Of a stretch of 20,911 nt of DNA, positions 7,683 to 15,945 are shown one piece after another. Made by a program: the position numbers and the translations under genes. The DNA comes from Bacteroidales bacterium. Its GTDB lineage: Bacteria > Bacteroidota > Bacteroidia > Bacteroidales > UBA932. The first letter of the stretch is position 1. Each line of letters opens with the position of its first letter. The stretch covers positions 1 through 20,911 of the forward strand of contig JAFYZZ010000055.1 of NCBI GenBank assembly GCA_017548445.1, in the 5' to 3' direction. The notes beneath the pieces were generated by a model. The model did not search any database. It saw only the letters and a list, made by a program, of their open reading frames with translations, and had not been told where the DNA came from.

Positions 7683-10600
7683 TTATTTCTTCGTCGTCTT
7701 GGCTGCGGCGGCCTTGTTGCGGGCACGCATTTCAGCGTCGTACATAACCGGGGTACCGATCATAATGGAAGCGTAGGTTCCGATCAGGACGCCGAGGCAG
7801 AGGGCGACGGAAAGACCGCGGATGGATTCGCCGCCGAAGATCGCGATCGCGAGCATCGGGAGGAGGGTCGAGACCGAGGTGTTGACCGTACGCGTCAGGG
7901 TGGCGTTGAGCGCCTTGTTCACCGTGTCCTTGAAATTGTCGCTCGGGTGGAGCGCCAGGTTCTCACGGATACGGTCGAAGATCACCACGTTGTCGTTGAT
8001 GGCGTAACCGATGATCGTCAGGATGGCGGCGATGAAGGTCTGGTCCACGTCCAGGTTGAACGGCAGGATGCCGCTGAACAGGGAGAAGAAGCCGATGATG
8101 ATGATCGCGGTGTGAGCCAGGGAAACGACGCCGCCGAGACCCCAGTTCCAGCCCTTGAACCGGATCGCGATGTAGGCGAAGATCACGATGAGGGCGAGGA
8201 TGATGGAGATGATGGCGTTGCGCTTGATGTCGTTGGCGATGGAGGCGCCCACCTTGTCGGAGGACACGATACCGTTGGGGTTCTCCAGCGTGGAGGTGAA
8301 GTCGGACAGGGTCACGGGCTCGGAGTAGAAGTCCTTCAGGGATTCGTACAGCATATTCTCGATCTCGGCGTCCACGGTGGCGGACTCGTCACGGAACTTG
8401 TAGGAGGTGGTGACCTTCATCTGGCTGTCGCCACCGAACTGCTTGACCTCGACGGAGGACTCGGGATCGGCGAGGTTGAAGGTCTTGTTCACGGCGGAAC
8501 GGACCTCCTCGGCGGTGACCGGCTTGTCGAAGCGGACCACGTAGGTGCGGCCGCCGGTGAAGTCGACGCCGTAGGTGAAGCCCTTGATGAACATCGAACC
8601 GAGGGCGATCAGGATGAGGGCTCCGGAGATGATGTAGGACCACTTGCGGCCGTCCAGGAAGTTGATGTGCGTGTTCTTGAGGAAGTTCTTCGTCAGGTTG
8701 CTCTCGAACGTGATGTTCTTGCCGCGCTTGATGCGGCTTTCGAAGATCAGGCGGGTGACGAAGATGGAGGTGAACACAGAGGTGATGATACCGATGATGA
8801 GCGTGGTGGCGAAGCCCTTGATGGGACCGGAGCCGAAGAAGAACAGCACGATACCCGTGAGGAGGGTGGTCACCTGGCCGTCGATGATGGCGGAGTAGGC
8901 GTTCTTGTAACCGTCGGCCACGGCCTTGCTCAGGCCCTTGCCGGCCTTGAGTTCTTCCTTGATGCGCTCATAGATGATCACGTTGGCGTCCACGGCCATA
9001 CCCAAAGTCAACACCAAACCCGCGATACCCGGCAGCGTGAGGACGGCGCCGAAGGCGGACAGGGTGCCGAAGAGCAGCACGACGTTGGAAAGCAGCGCGA
9101 TGTCGGCGGCCACACCCGCTCCCCGGTAGAAGAAGAGCATATAGATGAGGACGAGGCAGAACGCGATGAGGAAGGAGATGAGACCGGCGCGGATGGACTC
9201 GGCACCCAGGGACGGACCCACGACCTGCTCCTGGACGATCGTAGCCGGAGCGGGCAGCTTACCGGACTTGAGGACGTTGGTAAGGTCGGTGGCTTCCTCG
9301 ATGGAGAAGTGGCCGGTGATGGAGGAGGAACCTCCGGTAATCTCGGTCTGGACGGTCGGATAGGAGTACACGGTGCCGTCGAGCACGATGGCCACCTGGC
9401 GGCCGATGTTCTCCTTGGTCAGGCGGGCCCACACGTTGGCACCCTCGGCGTTCATTGTCATAGACACGCCCGGATAGCCGCCGCGGCGCTGGTCGTAGTC
9501 CACGTGAGCGTCGGTCACGACACCGCCGTCGAGCGGAGCCTTTCCGTCGCGGGACGTGGCCTTGATGGCGACGAGCTCATAGATGTTGTCGCTCTGCATA
9601 TACTCGGTAGGCTGCACGGACCACATCGGGCGGAATTCCGCGGGGAAGATGGCGGCAATCTCCGGCATATTGAGGTACTTGTTCACCTGGGCGGTGTCGG
9701 CGGCGGCGGCGAAAGCGATGCACGCATTGCCGCGCATACCGGACGGGCTGAGGATTGCATAAAGCGGATTGGCCTTGAGGGCTGCCTCGCGGGCGGCGTT
9801 GTCGGCGTCGTTGGCCTGCATTTCGCGGGCGACGATGTCGTCTTCGGCCGGAGCGGCCTCGGCGGCGGCGCTGCCCTCGTCGGTGGCGAGGAGCTCGGCC
9901 AGGCGGCTGTTGGCCTCGTCGAGGTAGACGGACATCTCGTCATAGGTGAAGGTCGGCCAGAATTCGAGGGACGCGGTGCCCTGGAGCAGCTTACGCACAC
10001 GCTCAGGCTCTTTCACGCCCGGGAGTTCCACGAGGATGCGGCCGGTGTTGCCGATCTTCTGGATGGACGGCTGGGTGACGCCGAAGCGGTCGATACGGTT
10101 GCGCAAGACGTTGAAAGAGTTGGCGACGGCGCTTTCGGCCTCCTCCTTGATCACGGAGACGACCTGCTCGTCGGTGGACTCGGGCTTGATGCGGTCGCGC
10201 ATCTCATACGTTCCGAAAATCTGGGCGAGACGCGTGCCGGGGGCGACTTCCTTCATCGCCTCCGCGAACAGGGTGATGAAGTCGGACTGGGAGTTGACGC
10301 TGCGCTCCTTGGCGAGGGCGATGGCCCGCTGGAACTCCGGGGTCTGGTTGTTGCCGGAGAGGGCGCGCACGAGGTCCTCGAGCTGGACCTGCAGCATCAC
10401 GTTCATACCGCCCTTGAGGTCGAGGCCGAGGTTGATTTCCTGGTTCTGGACCTGCTTGAATGTGTAACCCAAATAAACTTTCTCGCCGGAGATGGAGTCC
10501 GTATAGCGGCGGGACTCGATTTTCCGGATGGAATCGAGATAAAAAGCACGGTCCGCCTCGGCGATGGCGTTGAGGTTGGTCGCCAGGGCAATCTGTTCAG

Positions 10601-10715
10601 CGCGCTTCTCGGCCTTCCGGTTCTGGATGGCCGTCACCGCGGTGAAGGAAAGCTGCCAGAGGCAGGCGAGCAGGAGGCAGATCGTGACGAATCTGATAGC
10701 ACCTTTGCTTTGCAT
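7683..10715 (-). CDS. secDF: Protein translocase SecDF, fused
   Basis: An inner-membrane accessory of the Sec translocon that uses the proton gradient to pull proteins out on the periplasmic side; 1010 residues, with SecD and SecF in one chain as usual in Bacteroidota. SecD part: first membrane segment about residues 7-28, GLDLKGGMNV near 97, a large periplasmic domain, then a membrane bundle with GMAVDANVIIYERIKEEL (D576). SecF part: starts at about 690 with a new membrane segment, GVDFTGGRTYVV (D718) and GYAINDNVVIFDRIRENL (D908). The periplasmic region carries an Ala/Asp/Glu-rich low-complexity insert (about 275-315). The tail is lysine-rich (KAAAAKTTKK). It is a single-gene unit, divergent from nfeD-floA, with a TAACTTTG promoter box 38 bases upstream. 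Confidence 0.97.
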   Translation of the reverse strand: MQSKGAIRFVTICLLLACLWQLSFTAVTAIQNRKAEKRAEQIALATNLNAIAEADRAFYLDSIRKIESRRYTDSISGEKVYLGYTFKQVQNQEINLGLDLKGGMNVMLQVQLEDLVRALSGNNQTPEFQRAIALAKERSVNSQSDFITLFAEAMKEVAPGTRLAQIFGTYEMRDRIKPESTDEQVVSVIKEEAESAVANSFNVLRNRIDRFGVTQPSIQKIGNTGRILVELPGVKEPERVRKLLQGTASLEFWPTFTYDEMSVYLDEANSRLAELLATDEGSAAAEAAPAEDDIVAREMQANDADNAAREAALKANPLYAILSPSGMRGNACIAFAAAADTAQVNKYLNMPEIAAIFPAEFRPMWSVQPTEYMQSDNIYELVAIKATSRDGKAPLDGGVVTDAHVDYDQRRGGYPGVSMTMNAEGANVWARLTKENIGRQVAIVLDGTVYSYPTVQTEITGGSSSITGHFSIEEATDLTNVLKSGKLPAPATIVQEQVVGPSLGAESIRAGLISFLIAFCLVLIYMLFFYRGAGVAADIALLSNVVLLFGTLSAFGAVLTLPGIAGLVLTLGMAVDANVIIYERIKEELKAGKGLSKAVADGYKNAYSAIIDGQVTTLLTGIVLFFFGSGPIKGFATTLIIGIITSVFTSIFVTRLIFESRIKRGKNITFESNLTKNFLKNTHINFLDGRKWSYIISGALILIALGSMFIKGFTYGVDFTGGRTYVVRFDKPVTAEEVRSAVNKTFNLADPESSVEVKQFGGDSQMKVTTSYKFRDESATVDAEIENMLYESLKDFYSEPVTLSDFTSTLENPNGIVSSDKVGASIANDIKRNAIISIILALIVIFAYIAIRFKGWNWGLGGVVSLAHTAIIIIGFFSLFSGILPFNLDVDQTFIAAILTIIGYAINDNVVIFDRIRENLALHPSDNFKDTVNKALNATLTRTVNTSVSTLLPMLAIAIFGGESIRGLSVALCLGVLIGTYASIMIGTPVMYDAEMRARNKAAAAKTTKK

Positions 10716-10753
10716 AATTATGGTAAATTAAATATAATTCACAAAATAGTCCG

Positions 10754-10761
10754 CAAAGTTA
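10754..10761 (-). promoter_or_regulatory. Candidate -7 promoter element for secDF
   Basis: Read on the minus strand this is TAACTTTG, an exact TAnnTTTG match, ending 38 bases upstream of the secDF start. A TTTG on the same strand at 10777-10780 could be the -33 element, but the 15-nt gap between the two is shorter than the usual 17-21. The region is distinctly AT-rich. Confidence 0.5.
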
Positions 10762-10802
10762 GTATTTTTCTCAAAACAAAGAAACTTTAAGCGCGTTTTT
10801 TA

Positions 10803-10810
10803 TATATTTG
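10803..10810 (+). promoter_or_regulatory. Candidate -7 promoter element for nfeD-floA
   Basis: TATATTTG matches the TAnnTTTG consensus and ends 22 bases before the ATG at 10833, predicting a leader of roughly 16-19 nt. It has the same eight bases as the dnaE element. No convincing -33 TTTG is visible upstream. It shares the 117-bp divergent intergenic region with the secDF promoter. Confidence 0.55.
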
Positions 10811-10832
10811 TAAACGTTTTAACCTCTTTTGT

Positions 10833-11303
10833 ATGTGGTGGATTGTCGTTACCCTCCTCGTTTTGGGCGTCATCCTGATGCTCGTTGAGATGCTTCTGAT
10901 TCCGGGCATCGGGGTCGCCGGATTCCTGAGCCTCGGCTCGCTGGGCGCGGCCTGCTGGTATGCCTTCACCGCCATCTCCACGACGGCCGGCTGGTGGACG
11001 TCCCTGGCCGCCGTGCTGCTGCTGGGCGTGATGGTCTTCTTCATCCTGCGCGCCAAGACCTGGCGCCGCTTCGAGCTCAAGACGGAGGTGACCTCCCACA
11101 CGGGCGCGGAGGCGGAACTGGTGAAGGTGGGCGACCGCGGCGTCGCTTTCACGCGCCTCGCGCCGATGGGAACCGGTCGCTTCGGCGCGGTGAGCTGCGA
11201 AGTCAAGAGCCACGACAACACGATGGTGGCCGCCGGCACGCCGGTGGAGGTCGTCGCCATCGAAGAGAACAAACCCATAGTCAAACCGATAACGCAGGAA
11301 TAA
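10833..11303 (+). CDS. NfeD-family membrane protein (short form)
   Basis: A 156-residue membrane protein that partners flotillin-like proteins in membrane organisation. The N-terminal half has two to three hydrophobic segments (about 3-22, 25-48 and 55-72), including a glycine-rich [18 protein letters not shown] stretch typical of NfeD. A basic linker (RAKTWRRF) follows, then a soluble C-terminal domain (about 83-148) that fits the small OB-fold of the family ([18 protein letters not shown] and [18 protein letters not shown]). It lacks the N-terminal ClpP-like protease domain of long NfeD proteins, so it is the short, non-protease form. Only one base separates its stop from floA, a pairing seen in many bacteria, and the two almost certainly form one transcript. 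Confidence 0.9.
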   Translation: MWWIVVTLLVLGVILMLVEMLLIPGIGVAGFLSLGSLGAACWYAFTAISTTAGWWTSLAAVLLLGVMVFFILRAKTWRRFELKTEVTSHTGAEAELVKVGDRGVAFTRLAPMGTGRFGAVSCEVKSHDNTMVAAGTPVEVVAIEENKPIVKPITQE

Positions 11304-11304
11304 T

Positions 11305-12249
11305 ATGAGTGTCATCATCTGGATCATCATCGCCATCGTAGGACTCATCATCGTCCTCTGGTTCTTCCCCGTCGCCCTCTGGTTCCAGGCCCTCCTTTCC
11401 GGAGTATACGTCTCCCTCATCCAGCTCGTGCTGATGCGCTGGAGGGGCGTGAACCCGCGCACCATCGTGATGGCGCTGATCACGGGCACCAAGGCCGGCC
11501 TCACGCTGAAGGCCAACGAACTCGAAGCCCATTACCTCGCCCGGGGGAACGTGACCAAGGTGGTGATGGCGCTCATCTCCGCCAACAAGGCCAACATCCC
11601 GCTGGACTTCAAGATGGCGTCCGCCATCGACCTTGCCGGCCGCGACGTGCTCGAGGCCGTGCAGATGTCGGTGAATCCCAAGGTCATCAATACCCCGCCC
11701 GTCACCGCCGTGGCCAAGGACGGCATCCAGCTCATCGCCAAGGCGCGCGTGACCGTGCGGGCGAACATCAAGCAGCTTGTGGGCGGCGCGGGCGAGGAAA
11801 CGGTCCTGGCGCGCGTGGGTGAAGGCATCGTATCCTCCATCGGCTCGTCCGACAGCCACAAGTCCGTGCTGGAGAACCCGGACAGCATCTCCAAGCTGGT
11901 GCTGGGCAAGGGCCTCGACGCCGGAACGGCCTATGAGATCCTCTCCATCGACATCGCGGACATCGACGTGGGCAAGAACATCGGCGCCGTGCTGCAGATG
12001 GATCAGGCCGATGCCGACAAGAACATCGCCCAGGCCCGCGCCGAGGAGCGCCGCGCGATGGCGGTGGCCCAGGAGCAGGAGATGAAGGCGAAGGCGCAGG
12101 AGGCACGGGCCAAGGTCATCGAGGCGGAGGCGCAGATCCCGCTGGCGATGGCCGAAGCCTTCCGCACCGGCAACCTCGGTATTATGGACTATTACCGGAT
12201 GAAAAACATCCAGGCCGACACTGAGATGCGCGAGAATATCGCGAAATAG
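11305..12249 (+). CDS. floA: Flotillin-like protein FloA (UPF0365)
   Basis: A 314-residue membrane scaffold that gathers proteins into fluid membrane microdomains. Residues about 3-45 form the hydrophobic membrane hairpin. The PHB-like domain follows, with family landmarks [72 protein letters not shown] and the [14 protein letters not shown] segment. A charged Ala/Glu coiled-coil region spans about 230-275, ending in [23 protein letters not shown], which is highly typical. Length is normal. A weak AGGA five bases before the ATG is one of the few Shine-Dalgarno-like sequences in the window. Its stop is only 3 nt from the stop of the convergent ccsBA gene, leaving no room for a separate terminator. 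Confidence 0.95.
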   Translation: MSVIIWIIIAIVGLIIVLWFFPVALWFQALLSGVYVSLIQLVLMRWRGVNPRTIVMALITGTKAGLTLKANELEAHYLARGNVTKVVMALISANKANIPLDFKMASAIDLAGRDVLEAVQMSVNPKVINTPPVTAVAKDGIQLIAKARVTVRANIKQLVGGAGEETVLARVGEGIVSSIGSSDSHKSVLENPDSISKLVLGKGLDAGTAYEILSIDIADIDVGKNIGAVLQMDQADADKNIAQARAEERRAMAVAQEQEMKAKAQEARAKVIEAEAQIPLAMAEAFRTGNLGIMDYYRMKNIQADTEMRENIAK

Positions 12250-12252
12250 GCG

Positions 12253-13461
12253 CTAAGCGTAACTGTGCATTCCTCCCAGGAGGAAATTCACGCCGAAATA
12301 GGTGATCAGCACGGCCAGGAAGGCCAAGATGCAGAAAACGTGGAAGACGCGCGGCTTGCATAATGCAGGCAGCGCGTCGCCGTGTAAGGCGAACGAGTAG
12401 ATCAACAGGGTCACCAGCGCCCAGGTTTCCTTGGGATCCCAGGCCCAGTAGTTCCCCCAGGAAATGTTCGCCCAGACGGCTCCCAGGAAGGTGCCGAAGG
12501 TCAGTAGGAACACGGCCGGATAAAGGATTGCCAGGCTGATGTCCCGCAGTCGGGCGGACGCCGCCGGCTTCACCAGCAGGCCCGACACCCCGAGCAGGGT
12601 CGTCAGCCCGAACAGGGCGTAGCTGACGATGATAGGAATCATATGGATGAACAGCAGGGGCGAGCGGAGCACCGGCATCAGCGGTCCCTTCGGGAACGCG
12701 CCGAACATCCAGGCGGCCAGCATCGCGATTGCGGCGATGGCCAGCACGGCCCCGAGTGCGCGGCGGCGCTTGTCGGGTTCTTTGCCCCGGCGCAGCGCAT
12801 TCTCCGTCCGGGCCCAGGTGCCGTTCCGCTCGAAGAAGAACCCGATCATACTGACCAGCAGGAGCAGGTATCCCGCATACGTGACGCCCACGCCCCAGGG
12901 GTCGCGGCTCACGGCCAGGATGCTGCCCTGTCCGTCTTCGTCATAGTCCGCCTGATAGAAACGCCAGCCGCCTTTCTTGAAGATGTGGTTCATCGAGATG
13001 GTGACGGCCTGGTCCTGGCAGACCAGCTCGGAAACATAATCCGAGACGTTCCGCGTCCCGGGATTGTATTCTATACGGAACTCCTTCAGTTCCAAGGAGA
13101 AAGGAAGCACCCGTTCCTGCCCGTCGTTCCCCGTGAAACACTCCGCGGGTTCCCCCGAACGCAGATGGATTTCACCGCTCACACCCGTCAGATGTGTAAT
13201 CAGCGCGCCGATGAGGATCAGCACAAAGGCCAGATGGAGCCCCAGGGTGAAAGTTTTGCGGAAGGCGCCGCGCTTCCAGAGCAGCGCGCAGCCTGCAACG
13301 GCGGTCAGCGCCCACAGCGCGAAGAAGACGGGGTGGTGGTAGATCCGGCTGAGCGCCACGTCCGTCCCATATAGGCGCTCGACAACCGTTGCGACCGCCA
13401 TCATCACGATGACGGCCGCCAGAGAGCCGAAGCTCAGCCACTTGAGAGTCTTAGATTGCAT
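12253..13461 (-). CDS. Compact CcsBA-type cytochrome c synthetase (ResB-CcsA fusion)
   Basis: A membrane protein that carries heme across the inner membrane and attaches it to apocytochrome c (System II). At 402 residues it is far shorter than the roughly 900-1000-residue CcsBA of epsilonproteobacteria, but both halves are present. The ResB-like half has three membrane segments, a reduced periplasmic domain (about 85-190) and the MNHIFKKGGWRFYQADYDED motif. The CcsA half has the tryptophan-rich WWD loop WANISWGNYWAWDPKETW (330-347). Four histidines match the heme ligands of characterised CcsBA: H76 in the third membrane segment, H273, H360 and H399; the 39-residue spacing of the last two agrees with my recollection of the Helicobacter protein. 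Its ATG overlaps the stop of the upstream remnant by 11 nt, suggesting an originally coupled operon with a di-heme oxidoreductase. Confidence 0.88.
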   Translation of the reverse strand: MQSKTLKWLSFGSLAAVIVMMAVATVVERLYGTDVALSRIYHHPVFFALWALTAVAGCALLWKRGAFRKTFTLGLHLAFVLILIGALITHLTGVSGEIHLRSGEPAECFTGNDGQERVLPFSLELKEFRIEYNPGTRNVSDYVSELVCQDQAVTISMNHIFKKGGWRFYQADYDEDGQGSILAVSRDPWGVGVTYAGYLLLLVSMIGFFFERNGTWARTENALRRGKEPDKRRRALGAVLAIAAIAMLAAWMFGAFPKGPLMPVLRSPLLFIHMIPIIVSYALFGLTTLLGVSGLLVKPAASARLRDISLAILYPAVFLLTFGTFLGAVWANISWGNYWAWDPKETWALVTLLIYSFALHGDALPALCKPRVFHVFCILAFLAVLITYFGVNFLLGGMHSYA

Positions 13462-13966
13462 CGATGAAAGCTACGACCGCCTCACGGTCCGCAGGGGAAA
13501 GATAGTAAAATTTTTCCGTTGCAGCATATGCATCGCTTTTTTTACTGTATCCGTGCCACATAATGGCCTCGATTACGTTTCGCGCACGGTCATCGTGCAG
13601 GCGGTCTTCCGCACCGGTATTGGCTTTCGAAAGGCCGCGGCCCCAGAGCGGCGTGGTGCGGCACCAAAGGCTGATGCCGGTGTCGTGCCAGGTCGAGGGC
13701 AGGATGGTGAATTCTCCCTCCGGGCGGTACACGGTGAAGAAATTCAGCGGTTCGTGCGCATTGTTCAGCCCGCCGACGGGCACCACCAGGTGGCCGATGC
13801 GGACGTTGAACTGCGGGGCGAAGCTCTTCTGGATCCAGAACTGCTCCAGTTCCACCTCGCCGCCTTTTTCGATTTCGGCTTCCCACTCTCCCGCCTCGGT
13901 GAATTCCTTCTCCACGGCAGCGCCGGTGCCCGTGTGCTCGAATTCGATCTCCGGCCGCATCCCCAT
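13451..13966 (-). pseudogene. Chimeric remnant: porin fragment fused to the tail of a di-heme oxidoreductase (DUF1111)
   Basis: The 171-codon open frame joins pieces of two unrelated families. Residues 1 to about 101 (IEFEHTGTG, GGEVELEQFWIQKSF, GHLVVPVG, EPLNFFTVYRPEGE, TILPSTWHDTGISLW) are an internal segment of a Bacteroidota outer-membrane porin of the phosphate-selective OprO/P type. Residues from about 103 to 171 (RTTPLWGRGLSKANTGAEDR, NVIEAIMWHGYSKKSDAY, LSPADREAVVAFIDAI) are the C-terminal tail of a DUF1111 di-heme oxidoreductase. The porin lacks its signal peptide and most of its barrel; the oxidoreductase lacks its heme-binding CxxCH sites. The canonical HDGRAR motif reads HDDRAR. 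The simplest reading is a deletion that fused the middle of a porin gene to the end of an oxidoreductase gene, leaving ccsBA coupled at the 3' end. An assembly error is the alternative. Confidence 0.75.
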
Positions 13967-14014
13967 TAATGATGATAGGGTTACACCGTGGTCTTGAAAA
14001 CGACCAAAAACAGA

Positions 14015-14044
14015 GCGACCCCCCGCAACAAAACGAGGGGTCGC
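14015..14044 (-). terminator. Intrinsic terminator of the alpha-glucan operon
   Basis: A perfect 8-bp stem GCGACCCC/GGGGTCGC, extended after one mismatch by two more pairs, closes an eight-base AT-rich loop. On the minus strand it is followed by TCTGTTTTT, a good U-tract. It lies 33 bases beyond the malQ stop, so it should end the susA-to-malQ transcript. Confidence 0.85.
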
Positions 14045-14076
14045 ACCGAATCCGGGGGAAATCGGTTCCAGCCTGA

Positions 14077-15939
14077 TCAGGCGGAGCGCCGGGCGTCCTT
14101 GATCAGGCCCTCCACAGCGACGTTCAGCTCGCTGGACTTCAGCAGCTCGTGCACGTCGAGGTGCAGGCGGAAGCGCCAGTGGTGGTGCGGGTCGGCGGGC
14201 TGGTTCACGCGCTCGACCATCCGGTCCTTGCGGCGCAGGCCCTTGTCCAGGGCCAGCCAGTCCTGCAGCGGGAAAATGGCGAGCATCGACGGCGAGTCAA
14301 GATACTCCCACAGCATCCGGCGCACCTCCCAGGGCTCCGGATCGTGGTCGCACTGCATCCGCAGCGTCTCCATATCGTGGCTGGAGGTGGCGCATACGCT
14401 CAGATACTTCCATTCGCCTTCCTGGTCCATTCCGCGCATCCGCAGCGAGAGGATCTTCTCGTGGTCCATCACGCCGGGCACGCAGTCCGGCACCATCCCG
14501 AGGTCTTCGCCGCAGGCGAGCATTCCCGTGGCGCCCAGCAGTTCGGGCAGCTTGCGCTCGGCGTTGCGGCGCCAGAATTCGTCGTGGCGATGGTAGAAGA
14601 AGTCGTTGTACAGGGCGCCGAAGCGCTCCTGCTGCCACTGCGGCAGGTCGGCGGACGCCGGCGCGATGAGCGGCTGGTACATCCCCGGGTGGCGCGGATC
14701 GGGATGGAACAGCCCCTCGAGGGGCAGGCCTAGCGCGGAAATTTCCTCCGGCGAATAGGGCAGGGCCGGGTTGAAGTGCCCCATCATTCCGCTCGTGTAC
14801 TCCTTCGGGATCTCCCAGATGCGGAAGAAACCGAGGATGTGGTCGATGCGGAACGCGTCGAAATAGCGGCTCATCTTCCGCAGGCGCGCCTTCCACCAGG
14901 CGAAGTCGTCCTTCGCCATCTCTTCCCAATTATACGTGGGGAAGCCCCAGTTCTGCCCGTCGGTGCTGAAATAGTCCGGCGGGGCGCCGGTGGAGGAATC
15001 CAGGTTGAAGAGTTCCGGGTGCCAGTAGGCCTCGGCGCTGTCGGCGCTCACGCCGATGGGCAGGTCGCCCTTGAACGACACGCCTTTCGCGCGGGCGTAG
15101 TCCACTTCCTCGCAGAACTGTCTGTCCAGATGGAACTGCATCCAGCAGTAGTACTCCGGCTCCAGCTTGTCGCGCCGGGCGCAGAACTCCGAATACTCGG
15201 GCAGCCAGGCGGCGTTTTCCTTGACGAACTTCTTGTAGGCGGCGGAAGCCATATCCTTGGCGCCGCGCGCCTCGAAGGCCTGGCGGATGTACGCCATCTT
15301 GGCCTTGAACACCTTCGGATAATCCAGTTCCGGCAAGGCGTTCAATGCGGCCTGCTGCTTCTTGAAGGCGGCGTCGGCCTTGATTCCCAGGTCCTGAAGA
15401 TGGATGTAGAGCGGGTGCAGCGCGAACGTGGACACGGGGCTGTAGGGATAAGAATCGGCCCATTGTCCCTTGCGGGTGGTGTCGTTCACGGGCAGCAGCT
15501 GCAGCACGCACTGGCCCGTGGCCGCGGCCCAGTCCACCAGCGGCCGCAGGTCGCGGAACTCGCCGATACCGAAGTCGTCTGCGGTGCGCAGCGAGAAGAC
15601 CGGGATGGCCGTACCGGCGCCGCGGAAGCCCGGCCGGTCGAAGATGGCGGCGTGGTGCTCGCGCGGGAACGGGCAGCCCGGAATCGGGCAGTCGATCCAC
15701 GCGTCCTCGATCACGCGGGCGGCCTTGGCGCTGTGGTGCTTCCATTCGGTGCGGACGATCAGGCCGTCGCGCATCACCACATAGGTGTAATCCTTGAGCG
15801 CGGCGGCGGGACAGTCCTTGACCGTCACGCTCCAGATCGCGCCCTCACCCCACTGCATCGGGTGTTTCTTGTCCTGGAGGACCAGCGCAAGGCTCTCGCC
15901 CCACACGGTCCGGTACTCTATCTTGAATGTCGTTGTCAT
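14077..15939 (-). CDS. malQ: 4-alpha-glucanotransferase (GH77, amylomaltase)
   Basis: Transfers alpha-1,4-glucan segments between maltooligosaccharides and releases glucose; expected in the cytoplasm, since no signal peptide is seen. The 620-residue chain starts with a starch-binding CBM20-like domain (about 1-85: FKIEYRTVWGESLALVLQD, WGEGAIWSVTV, YTYVVMRDG). The GH77 barrel follows (GTAIPVFSLRTADDFGIGEF, DSYPYSPVSTFALHPLYI). Catalytic residues are in place: nucleophile D366 in FRIDHILGFF, acid/base E478 in CGEDLGMVP, and D522 in SSHDMETLR. Many Bacteroidota MalQ proteins are near 900 residues with two CBM20 domains; this one has room for only one. It is the last gene of the operon, 6 nt after the alpha-glucosidase gene, and is followed by a strong terminator. 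Confidence 0.95.
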   Translation of the reverse strand: MTTTFKIEYRTVWGESLALVLQDKKHPMQWGEGAIWSVTVKDCPAAALKDYTYVVMRDGLIVRTEWKHHSAKAARVIEDAWIDCPIPGCPFPREHHAAIFDRPGFRGAGTAIPVFSLRTADDFGIGEFRDLRPLVDWAAATGQCVLQLLPVNDTTRKGQWADSYPYSPVSTFALHPLYIHLQDLGIKADAAFKKQQAALNALPELDYPKVFKAKMAYIRQAFEARGAKDMASAAYKKFVKENAAWLPEYSEFCARRDKLEPEYYCWMQFHLDRQFCEEVDYARAKGVSFKGDLPIGVSADSAEAYWHPELFNLDSSTGAPPDYFSTDGQNWGFPTYNWEEMAKDDFAWWKARLRKMSRYFDAFRIDHILGFFRIWEIPKEYTSGMMGHFNPALPYSPEEISALGLPLEGLFHPDPRHPGMYQPLIAPASADLPQWQQERFGALYNDFFYHRHDEFWRRNAERKLPELLGATGMLACGEDLGMVPDCVPGVMDHEKILSLRMRGMDQEGEWKYLSVCATSSHDMETLRMQCDHDPEPWEVRRMLWEYLDSPSMLAIFPLQDWLALDKGLRRKDRMVERVNQPADPHHHWRFRLHLDVHELLKSSELNVAVEGLIKDARRSA

Positions 15940-15945
15940 AGTCTT

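Noticed and set aside
7947..10790. A 947-codon open frame antisense to secDF
   Set aside because: Its composition (Gly, Asp, Glu, Val, His-rich) is that expected from complementing SecDF codons; it has no family features.
13967..14044. Upstream in-frame extension of the porin/oxidoreductase remnant
   Set aside because: The frame stays open upstream but has no ATG nearby, runs through the malQ terminator hairpin, and its translation does not resemble a porin signal peptide or strand.
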